Shown: piece by piece, positions 43,901-55,800 of the stretch
Position numbering within the stretch: position 1 is the stretch's first letter
How the letters are laid out: every line of letters begins with the position of its first letter
Assembly (NCBI GenBank): GCA_026168455.1
Contig: CM047431.1
Location: forward strand, 49,828,032 to 49,892,031
From: Theocolax elegans
Lineage: Eukaryota > Arthropoda > Insecta > Hymenoptera > Cerocephalidae
Reading direction: 5' to 3'
Length of the DNA stretch: 64,000 bases
Notes under the pieces: generated by a model
What the model was told of the DNA's origin: nothing
Databases searched by the model: none
Seen by the model: only the letters and a program-made list of their open reading frames with translations
Translations under genes and position numbers: made by a program

Positions 43901-46900
43901 TATGTTTTTCTATATCTCTCCGTATTAAAAGCAAATAATAAAAAAAAAACAATAAGTGTTGAAAAAAAGCATATTGAAATTGAATTATATCGCACTTGGT
44001 GTCCTTCCTTAAAAACCTGCCCAACAAAAAAACCCTCTGAAACTGACCCTCGATAAAGGCTTTCGTCTAGTGAACCTTAAGTCATATACTTATTTAAGTG
44101 CCTTTTTTTTAAAAGAAAAAAAAACAAAAGATAAATAATAAAGGACGATTTTATGTAAGATCCTTTTTAATTCATTGATAGTTAAGTAATGAATAGAGTT
44201 TTTAATAGAATTCATTTGAAAAATTGTATTGATAAATATCTAGTATTTATATGATTTGCATTTTTTTTCGTTTTTTTTTATACGGAACAATCGAGTGGAA
44301 TATAAACCATCTTTAATGAACAACTGTGCCGAAGGTGAAAAAAAATATAGTATTTTTTTAAGGATCAAAATTTTATGTTACTTTGAATTATAAAATTCAC
44401 TAGGGATGTTAAATTAATTTTCCATGAAATTAGAAAAAATCATTGATTGTGGTAGTATTACAAAAAAATTACAAAAGAACTCTTCATATTACTGTGTAGA
44501 TGAATTTTGATGTTTTGCGTAATCCCTGTAATAAATTGAAAAAATACCTTGAAATTGTACTTCATGAAACTTCGATTTCATATAATCAGTGTAAAACAAT
44601 GACAAACAATGTAAGGGTGAAAATTTTGCGAAATCCTAAAAGAAGCAACTAAAAGAGTCATGTTAATCGCATTCCGAATAGATTTGTTAGTAGCAATGTT
44701 TGTATATTCTTGTAAGATTTGATTGTTTCTCATTTTTGCGCATTTGGATAACTTTAAGCGCTATATTATTACTATTACGCATAACATTAAGGCCTTTGTA
44801 TTATTAAAAAAGAATGCAAAAAAATACGTATGGACAAAAATATGAAAATGCAATCGGTCTGTTAATTTAACAAAATACATTACTCTTTTGAATTGTTGGT
44901 TTTATTCATGAAACATCGAATTGTCTAACAAACCTTATGAGTCACAAACAATAACAAAGTGTACGATTATTATCTAAAAAAAATGTTTACTTTAGTTTTT
45001 ACTAAGGACACAAGAAAGTGTTACATATCCCTTTTACAATTTTTTGTTTCTTCTAAAATAATGTCTAAAAACTAGAAAAAATCCATGAAAGAAAACTCTA
45101 ATATTGTAATTGTTTAATGGAAAATGTGATTTGGATTTCTTAAGAAACATAGAAAATAGTTTTGTGATTTTTCCTATCTTAGTAATAAAAAAAATGTTTT
45201 CTTCTATTTATTAAAATCAAGAGCTTCAGCTTCAAATCCACATTCATGGTCTTTCAATTCCATCTTAGAGCGATAATGTTTTTACAAAACATTCATATAT
45301 TCATAATTGATTATCATTTTTACAAAGTAGGAATTGCTTAATACGATCATATCAATTTTCTTTTTACACATGTATACAACCTAACGTGGGCAATGCCGAA
45401 TTTTTATTTTTAATAAGTTTTCATGCCAGTTTTAAACTATATGCAATTTGTTTCGCTTATTACTGATAGATGTGATTGTAATGTGAAATGATTATTTTAA
45501 TTGTTTGGAGAAATATTTTTACTAAAAATAATTAAAATAATCAATGAATAATCATCATAACAATTTGTTAATAATATATGTAAAAAAAAGATATTAAAAT
45601 AATTTAAAACTAGTATTTTAACTTGTGAAAATAATAAAATAATTTTTCGTTACAGTGAACTATCCTTTTGTAACATAAATTTCTTTCGTATCACCTTTGA
45701 AAACTTATCCTTGTCGTTTATTTCTTATGTAATATAGTTTAATAATTGTAATGTTATCTAACCAACTGATAACATATTAGACACTTGGAAAATGATCACA
45801 TTATAAGTAATGTTTTTTTTTCTATAACGCAAAAATTATAATTTTTTTTGTTTATAATTAATATTTGTTATGTTAAAATTCTACAATGCAATTACAATGA
45901 AATTTCTGCAGTGAATATACAGTAGTTAAAAAGAATCGCAATTGATAAACCACAAATAAAAAATTAAATTTTGTTTCAATTGTAGTTAGTAAAACAGAAA
46001 AAAATTATTAAATGTTTTACCCACACAACTTGGTATGAATCTTCATTCTGTTATGCAGAATTAATTCTATGAATAAGAAAATTCAGAAATTTCATTCAAA
46101 TTTTTCGTTACGCCATTACAATTGGATATATATATATATATATGTATATATTTATATATACACACATTAACAAACATTTCATTAATTGTACTCATTGCAC
46201 GCGTCATACAAATATATGAACATATAACAATCGGATATATAGTAAATCGTGAAAATCGTTTGCTCGACATTTCGAAAAAATGTTACTGTAAATTTTGTAC
46301 TAGATTATTTACCTTTTAAATTCATTCGAGCCTAGTCACTTTTAATTATATTGTCAACATTGAAATAATAAACACTAGATATGGAACTATACTGTTTCCT
46401 TGAATAAAAGAGGAAATTTTTAATTAATTCAAAGTGAACAAAATGTCAAGTTTCGTACTTTTTAGTATTATCTATTTAACTTTTTTTTATAAATATTAAA
46501 AAAATTAAAATACTATCCCGATTCCATTATTTTCTTATATATAATCAGCGTTTGCTAAGAAATAATTATAATTGAAAGTGACTTGTATTATTGGAAATCT
46601 AATTATATATTATTATTAATGCAGGTTATTATTTTATGGATATAAAAATTGCTCGAAAATTATAAATACTTAAGCTGTTACTTTTATTTTTACACATTTA
46701 TTTATTGCTTGCTATTGCTTTTCCTCGTTTCGTAAAAATCTAAGAGATCCTTCGCTGTCGGTACAATTTTCCATATATAGGTATGTAATTTTCAATTAAT
46801 AATTCGGTTATTCTGACTATTATGACCGACAGTGTTTCGTTTGTTACATACAAAAAATAACGCAATGCGCAATGAATAACGGTTATTTTTTATTCGTATA

Positions 46901-47110
46901 ACTGAATTTCGCCGATACATTATGAAGAAAGTCAGATAAAATTAAAAAAAACGATAAGAAATATAAAGATACTTACATTATGCATTGCGTAATATTATTA
47001 AAAACTTTACTACAATGTCACAACATTGATTGGTTTATAATTTATAAAATTAATTATAAACGAAACACTTGTTAACACGACTATAAATGTATTCAACTTA
47101 AATTGCGACC
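43901..47110. other. Convergent intergenic stretch
   Basis: Very AT-rich sequence between the two convergent genes. Short frames (for example 43802-44056, 46067-46319) show no coding character. A (TA)n run is at about 46125-46158. Confidence 0.5.
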
Positions 47111-47434
47111 AAGGTGACGCCAAAGCCTCTTTAGAAATTTAAATTTCGCGCCAAAAATTTTATTGTCTATTCCGTGTTTATTGTAAAAATATTGTTTCGT
47201 TCTTGTGAAAAGTTTGACTTACTAAAGGTAAAGAATAACCTCTTGGCATAGTAAATCAAAGGGAAACAAAAAACGAAACAATAATAGTATTTACTCTCTC
47301 TTCACAGAAATGTTACTTATTATGACAACTCTTTATTTTTAGTTAAAATAATTATTTTTACAATAAAAACGGAATAATCAATTAAATTTTTTGGCGCGAC
47401 ATTTAAATTCCTAAAGAGGCTTTGATGTCACCTT
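47111..47434. mobile_element. 324-bp MITE with AAGGTGAC ends (family F)
   Basis: Inverted arms of about 85 bp. The left end AAGGTGACGCCAAAGCC and the complement of the right end, AAGGTGACATCAAAGCC, then share the CGCGCCAAAAA segment. No clear target duplication and no coding frame. Confidence 0.7.
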
Positions 47435-49394
47435 AAATCGATGTTTTACTTAGGTGGTAATAAAACAAATATAACAAAATTTAACATTGCAACAAACAGT
47501 ATGGAAGAAAAATTTATATTACAAATTTTATATATCGGTGATTAATCATCTAGTGAAATTCTCTATAAGTACCAACAGTGAATCAATAAACATTCCAGAC
47601 TATACAATCGGTACTACGAAAAATTCCGCATTATTCAACAAACGTCTTTTTCACACTTAAAATTCGCTCATTTATTGTCTTCCAAAATCTCGAAGTTAAT
47701 CCTGAACATTCTGTAGGAAAATTAACGTTGTAAGATATTGTTGTAGAAATATAATCAAAAGCAGTACATGAACGAAAAAAATTTCAAATAATTTTTATGA
47801 CATTTTATACGAAATCAATCTTGATGAGATATTTGTGCGATCATTAAGTCTGTTTTATCAATTATTTTAATTAGATAAAAAAAAAATTAATCTTTTTAGA
47901 TATTTGGATATTATTATTTAAACATATTTGTTTTCGAAAAAGTACATTATTTTTGTATTTAAATAACAAAATAAGATAGAAGTTAAAATCGAAACTGAGA
48001 CGTTTTTGATGAAACAGTTATGTACCCAGTAATTGGATAAAATTTTAAATATTATAATAATATTGATGTGTTCAAATTGTTGATGATAGAAACTTGCGAT
48101 TTGTAATAAAATAATGTTAACAATAAAATATTTGAAGGTTATGATTGATCTACGATTTTAGGAATATGATTGTTCAAATTTATATGTTTTCTTCAATACC
48201 CTATATAATTGGACACACGGAGAAAGAAATCGTGTTAAAAATCAAAATAGTAATGAAATCGTAGACTCTCAAAAAATGACTACAGTGTTATGATAAATAT
48301 AAATAGATATTCTATAATAAAAATAATTAATGTTTGAGCATAATTTCTCTTCTGTTCCTTCTATGAATTTCTTGCCGGATTTTGACAGTGCGTGATTTTC
48401 ATTACTATAAACTATATAAGTATAGTAAATTTTAATCATACATTTTTGTCGATAAAGAATTTAAGAATTAGGTAATTGATGTCCAAGTACTGCATTCACG
48501 TTTTTTGATAGTGTACAACTATTGCATTCTTTGTTGCATCATCGATGTTCGAATTTAATTATTTTACACATTTATTTTAAGTAGTATATCAATACGTAAA
48601 TTACACGACTAATCAAGTGTTATTTACAAACGGTTTAAAATATTCACATTGCGGTTATTCATAAAAATTTAAAAAGTTTGTTTTATATTTATAAGAATTG
48701 TATTACTTTTTTATTTTGTTATTCAATATTTTATTGTATTTTAACACCCCTAAGTTACCGGTAAATCTAATATTAAATTAATTATTTATTTATGACAATG
48801 TAACTTTTTTAATTTAATCATATATACTTCGTAGATTAGACACAAAATTAATATTTTAAATTGATGTTTTAAGAGATCTTTTGCAAAAAGATGATTTCGA
48901 ATTTAAACAATGCAATAATTTACTCCAACTTACATAAATACAGTGTGTTAATACTTGCATTCTTACACTGTTACATTGTTCAATTATCTGCATTTCAAAT
49001 CACTGTATTACATTCACATGTATCTATAAATATCAAATGTAATAATGCAATACTAAAAAAAGAAGTTGTATTTCTTCGTGTACTCTTCAATAGTTTCGTT
49101 AAAAAAAATATATAAAAGAACGTGTATAATAAAATCAGTATCGAATTAAAGAATTAAATTTGATTCAGGATGTAACTTCGAGGTACTTCGAAGCAATAAC
49201 CTCATTGAAAATGCGCTCGAAAAGAATAAGGCATATTCGATGGAACTCTTTACCAAAATGTACACATGCGGGTTCGAGCCATTCGGTTATATACCTCGGT
49301 CATATATATCTCATCCCTCTCTCTCGAGCATCAGCCGCGCTTTCGGCGCCTTTGACAAATTCCTAGACCACGTGAGCCCCCGAACGAGGTTCTC
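47435..49394. other. Intergenic, including the esterase 3' UTR
   Basis: 49160-49394 is GC-richer and is probably esterase 3' UTR. A minus-strand AATAAA would read TTTATT; one is near 48783. A single family E end (ACACGGAGAAAGAAAT) lies at about 48214. Confidence 0.4.
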
Positions 49395-49899
49395 TCAAAC
49401 GAATCTTTGCTCGACGAAATACCGAACGATCTTGACTACGGTGACGATCGCAACGACTTCTCTCATCCCGTTGAGCCTGACTGCCGAATTGGTGACGTTG
49501 CAGCAATTGTTCGTCGCGGCTTCGAGGACCGTTGGGTAATACTCGTTCCAGAAGGCCAGGGCTTTGTAATCGAGAGCACCGGTGTCGTTCATGTCGATGT
49601 TACGTTCCACCACGAGAACCCCAGGACTTTTTTCGGTGTACGGGTCCCACTTAATTGGATTGACCGACGGGTTGCCCGTACGCGCGAACGTTGATAGCAA
49701 CGACATCATCACGTCTGCCATTTTTTTATCCGCGGCGTTCCACTGGATTCCTGAACCCACGGCGTATGGTAGACCCCAAACGAAAGGGAGCTCGAACATG
49801 TGTGGTACTCCTGCCCATTCGGGTACGTCTTTCGTTACGGCTAGTGTTCGGGGACGGTAGTCGAACCTGTAGACGAATGCTTGACGTTTCGACGAATGC
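49395..49899 (-). CDS. Carboxylesterase last exon with catalytic His
   Basis: Acceptor TTTACAG at 49900-49902. It encodes RQAFVYRFDYRP, the GVPHMFELPFVWG catalytic-His segment, FARTGNPS and LAFWNEYYP, then a CC pair, NVT and a 20-residue hydrophobic end rich in Val and Ile, stopping at TGA (49395-49397). Plus-strand open frames over the same bases are shadows. Confidence 0.92.
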
Positions 49900-52800
49900 C
49901 TGTAAATCGTATTAATTTTCATTGTATCTATATAAATGTTAGTCGAACATATTATATACTGCGTATCTTATAAAAATATATTTTACTATTTTTTTAATTA
50001 TTCACTTTTACCTATCAACTATGATCTGTCAAACTTGCTTCGAGAGAATGGAGAAACAGGTTTATGATATTTAAATGTTTCTTTTATTTTTTAGAGAATC
50101 GTGCAATATTTATGAATTTTAATGGATTACTGTAGTAAAATATGTAACTGTCGACAATAATGTCATTATCAACCACATCGTTATATTGGATTATCCCCGA
50201 AAGTAAACAGTTTTTCTCTGTTTAATGTACGTATTAAGAGACAGTTAATATTTACTAATAGGTTTTTATTATATATACCGATTTTGTCCGCTTGGTGGTG
50301 TTTGTCTCCTCTATCGCTTTACCGCAAGTGTCACACTTAGGAAAAAAAGTATACCATTCACGGGAGAGTCAAGTCAGTTTAATTAAAATGTCATACGCCA
50401 AATCCTTCTCTAAAAGAGAACATTTGACAGTATAATAGATTTACTTTATTTTTTACTTCCACAAAGTCCTACAATCATAGTTAAAATTGATTGTGATGGA
50501 ATTTATATTAGAGGTTAGTTAGAATTTCTGCCTTTTAAGAACAGGTAGTAGTCAAATGTATAATTTACTTTATTTTCGAATCTACCCGTCTTGTAGCCAT
50601 TCGAGTATAATAATTAAACTTATTACTCCGGGTGCGTTAACTCAAAAATATTCCTTCTTTCTTTTCCTATTCGTACTGATTTTACAATGTAGCTCGTACC
50701 TTTAATTTATTATTTACTTAAGCAAGTATTCAAAATTCGCAAGATACCAGTTTCCATAGTAAAATTAATATGAGAGCTTTTATCATTTCTAAAATTTACT
50801 AGTGACTTATTAAGGAGAGGACATGGGAAATGAATTTACTTTAAACTGTGAAATATGACTATCTATAAAACGCATTTACGCCTATTTAAATAACTCAAGT
50901 TTTATTTACTTAAAAATGAAAAGAAAGCTAGTATCAGCTGATATTGATGGTACAACGATTATTTGAACTTTGTTTGGTTTGAATAACGTAAACTTTTCAA
51001 AAGATACGTTTGACCATAGAATTGTCAGAGAAATTAGGTAAAACATTAATGTAATCGTTTCTATAAAAGTTAACGTATAGCTGTATTTAAATTTAACATA
51101 ACTTAACAGGTTAAGGTAAGTCCTTACCGATAGCTTCACAAATTCGCCATCCGAAAAATTGCGAGCAAAAGTGGCGCTGCCATCAGGGGCCTTATTCAGT
51201 AATTTTAACGCAAGCGTTAAGGGGGTTCCTTACTCAATTTTTGATGATTAATTAATAAAAAAGTAGAACACTATGTGAAAAAATAAGAGAAGAGGCGTCT
51301 TCGTTTATTGACAATCTAACTGTGTGCTAATTTTTAGATTAAAATATTATTGCGTTTTTGAGAAAAGTCTTACCAAAAATAACAAATTTTTTCACCTCGT
51401 TGAGGTTAGGTTCACATGTTTGGTAAGACTTTTCTCGAAAATGCAATAATATTTCAATTTCAAATTCAGCACATAATTAGATTATTGACAAACGAAGGCG
51501 CCTCTTCTCTTATTTTTTCACATACTGTTTTATTTACAAATTTATTACTAATAATCACGATTGCCGATAAGGTAGGGAGGATAAATTTTGACTATGGCAC
51601 CCCGCGCCAAAATTTGTCGATAAAAGCCACTTAACGAACACATTTTGGCGTTAAATGGTACTTAGCGCTTGCGTTAAAGTTACTGAATAAGGCCCCAGGT
51701 AGGCTGAGTTCGTAGTCGACAATAATTATGGACATTTAAAGAAAATAGAGTTTTTACCACATAAAATCAGAGTTGAGCGCGACAGCTATTGATGTGATGA
51801 TTAATTACATATTACTCAGCTCACTTCGTACTTATCACTATTCGTCGAAAATACTGACGTTTTGATAAGGTAAGTTTAATCATTACATCAATAGCTATGG
51901 CGCTCAACTTTGATTTTGTGTGGTAAAAACTCTATTTTCTTTAAATGTCCATAATTATTGTCGAATTTTCGGGTGGTGATATGTTAAACTATACTCTACG
52001 GACTCCCCTTAAACTCTTTTTTAAATGTTTGTCATTATTAAAATAACTTTAATTTTAATAAATATCCGAGTTTTTTAATGGGTAAATTTGAAAAATGCAT
52101 ACGGATAGTTCAAAACATAAGAGAGGTCGTGACGATTGACTTTCTTGAGAAAAAAAATTATCTCTGTAATATAATAAACGAATTAACAAATTATAAGTCG
52201 GTAATTTTGAGAAAAAAGATATAAAAGTTTAAATCCTAACGTTATACTCTCGTTAAAAGTCATAAAACATTTTTCACCTAGAGACTTTGGCTGCGAGTTG
52301 AGTCAATCCAGCTGCGTAATTCTTTTCGGTCTGCAAATCGAGATAACGATCCCTAAGTACTTTTTGATCTCGAGTGGTAGGATGTGGTTTGTAAAAGAAT
52401 AACACAGCTTCGGAGACAAGTTCGGGTCTTAGCTCGCAAGTGCTGTTCTCGTCAGAAGGCACGACAGCTGCATTGCTCTCCTCTCGTATCATCGACTCGA
52501 ATTGATTCAACGACAATCGGCCGTCCACATTGTCACCACCGATCGATTCGATGAATGCCAGAGCTTGCTCGTTACTCGTAAATCCAGCGATGAGGGGTAC
52601 CGCGTTCAAATCTTCCGTCTCGAGTTCACGTGGATGCCTTGGAAGAAACGGACCTTCGGTACTGTTATTCGTTTCGGCGTCGACGATTGGACCCCAAGTT
52701 TCGATGTATGCCGATTCGCGAATCAGTATGTCGACGTCGACATTTCTAAGGCACTCCATGAGGTCGGAAGTTCGACGAAAACAACCAAACTTGTCGGCTA

Positions 52801-55800
52801 CCTGTTGGATCACATTTGGATTAGTATGTTTATAGACTAATTTTTAGTTGAAATTATAATAGATGTGATATAGATAACGTAATTTTTTTTTGTATATTTT
52901 TACACCTTATCTTCTGTGTTAATCATCTTTTCAATATTTAACTTATAGTCGATTGATCAAACCTCTTATTTAAAAATTGTCGAATTTTATTTAAATGCAG
53001 ATTGGAAAATAACGATAGTGCTTACAATAGTCAACTTGTGTTAAGGGGTGGCATACCCAGTAGGTTACCGACCGAGCAAAAAAATATAAACATTAAATTT
53101 ATTTAAAAAAATAAATAACTAGATAATTAAATAATAAGTCATTCTACAAAGTACCAGGTCAATACAACGAGGACACCCTAAAAAATTTCTGCACCGAAAA
53201 AATCACAAACAATCGTACATTTTCGGTGCAGAAATTTTTTTAGTTTCCTGTTGTACTGACCTGGAACTCTGTAGAATGACTTATTATTTAATTATCTAGT
53301 GCTCTTCTGCATTCGTGTTTTGCCTATAATTGCATATTTTGTTTTATAAAATATAATAAATATCAGTTTTGCTCGGTCGGTAACCCACCAGGTATACCAC
53401 CTTTTTATGTAAACATCTGAGAAACACGCAAGCCAGTTATTATAAAAATTTAACAAACAAAAATTGATAAGTGCAAATAAAAACATTTCTTGGGTGTATA
53501 CATCGCCGAACAAAAATCTGCACAACTAAATTCTGTAAGTATTATTTAATTAAGAGAACCAGCCAGTGTTGAAATTGAAAAAAATGGTATTCAATATTAA
53601 CAATTAATAATTTTTTCATAATAATTACAAACATTGCATAATTTTTTAAACAAATTATATTATATTTAATTATAATATATCCTAATTGTAATATAATTAT
53701 ATTATATTAACTTTTATTTAAAATTTTTTAGCCAATTTATTTGTATCATAACTATTTTAATTAATTATAAGACTTCGTACTCTGATTTTTTTTCCATAAT
53801 GAACTCACCGCAGGATATCTCACAAACCATTTCATCAGATAGGCTGAAATTTTAACAGTTGCTTCTAAATGTGATTTTAATGCACTTGAGCAAAGAGACT
53901 GTGTTAACATTGTAATAAAAAAATTATTATTACCAAATAATTAACAAAATTGAAAAATTATATAAAAATATAGCTAAATAATTTTTTTATACAAAAATTT
54001 AGACTTTTATTGAAATTATGTTCCACTTGAGTGGATTTAAATCATGTTCAAAAGTTACTGTTAAAATTTCAGCCTAATCGATGAAGTAATTCCAGAGATA
54101 TCCTACGGTAAGTCCATTATGGTAAAAAATCAGAGTACGATAAAATAGTTATGTGACATATAAATTGGCTGAAAGATCTTAAATAAAAATTAATAATAAT
54201 ATAATTTATTTTAAACCGACGCGGTGACGGAGTGGTAGAAACGTACCTCAGCCGATCGCGAAAGTTAAGCAGCGCTGAGCGCGGTTAGTACTTGGATGGG
54301 AGACCAGTCTCGTGCGGCTTTCGTGATCGGTTAGGTGTTTTTCACATTTCACAACACGAGCGGGGGGTGTGGAACGTTCTGTTTCGGTGTTCTGGCCTAC
54401 ACAATGTGACTTTGTGACACCCAAACAGAATATTTCGAAGACACCGGGCCACCTCGGGTGAGGTTTTCCCTGCTTCACAGGTTTCCCTCTCCCACAGGCA
54501 GAACCCCGGCAAATGCGAGATGGTTGGGGATTAAAAAAAATAAAGTGGGGAAAAAAGCACCCACACAGACAAACGGCAGAAAGTGCCAGAAAAGTGGCAC
54601 AAAAACTAGTAAATAAAAAAAAATATAATTTGTTTAAAAACATAAGAAATGCTTTCAATTGTTATGAAAAAAATTATTAATTGTTAATATTGAATAGCTT
54701 TTTTTAATTTTAACACTGGCTGACAGAATAAAAGATTATTGCGCATGACATACCTGATCAACGACAGTTAATTCATCTTGTGGCATCCTGACCGAATTGA
54801 TCGCGTCTCCACTCATGGCAATAGCTTTGTGAAATTTCCCTTTACTGAGTGGACTCATCATGTGAAGTCCAACGCTAATAGCCCCAGCACTGTGGCCAAA
54901 TATTACGATGTTGGATGGTGAACCATCGAACAGCTTGATGTTTTTGCTCACCCAATCTAACGCGGCAATTTGGTCGAGCATACCAAAATTACCGGGTGAC
55001 TCGGTGTCCGTCGTTGTGAAGAAACCAAGGATGTTCAATCGATACGCTACTGTTACTACCAATACCTGTTGTAAAACACAAAAGTTCAATTGTTGTTGTA
55101 AATTACTGAGTTTTCCGTGCAGGCACAACCACATTGTTTCGCGGCTATACCGAAAATATCGAGAATTTCAATTAATTTTCACCAAACCCCACACAAATTT
55201 TAACCAAGTTTATGCGATATTTTAGATATTCAAATTTTCTTTTTATAGGTGCATTCGCCTTAAATTAAAACATCCCACAATATTAAGATTATCATCAGAA
55301 TTAGATCACTTCCCTTCTGATTATACGATGCCTTTCGCGTGTACACGCATTGTGTATACTAAAACCGTTTAAAAACTCTAACTTTATAACCAATAAAAGT
55401 AAACATAAAATAATAGTCACGGAATTAAAATGTTGAATAATAGTAACGATGAACACTTGAGTAACAAGAAAATAAGGATTATTAAAATACGTAAAATAAG
55501 GTATGTAGGACATGTGAACGGAAACAATTTAATAGAAAAATGTATATTTAGACAAGGAACGCAGAATGTACCACAATGCAGTTCGCGTGTGTATGTATAC
55601 ATATATGTATATGTACATATGGTTTCATGACAAATGCCTATAATTGTTTTTTATTTCAAAAAAGTATGTCAAAGTTGTATTTTGTTTCTTTCGCTATATA
55701 TATGTCTGACAAATAAAAACATTCGTGCTTGAGACGAAATAAACCATCATGGGATGGGTAAATTATATATTTCATTCGTAATATGCCCTAAATTATTACA

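Larger units (their letters stand above)
49900..52277 (-). other. Carboxylesterase intron between the acid and His exons
   Basis: A 2378-bp intron with consensus ends. It contains two nested elements (51187-51695) and a palindromic element (51715-51963); the remainder is AT-rich without recognisable features. Confidence 0.85.

Noticed and set aside
49407..49915. Plus-strand frames over the esterase last exon
   Set aside because: The minus strand carries the conserved catalytic-His segment in phase with the upstream exon; the plus frames are shadows.
54221..54245. tRNA gene
   Set aside because: There is an A-box-like segment, but no B-box and no cloverleaf at the right distance.
54251..54305. 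Functional 5S rRNA gene
   Set aside because: Only the central control region matches; sequence after GGGAGACC and before GATCGCG is not 5S.
54248..54658. 136-codon minus-strand frame
   Set aside because: It is the reverse strand of the 5S-derived SINE.
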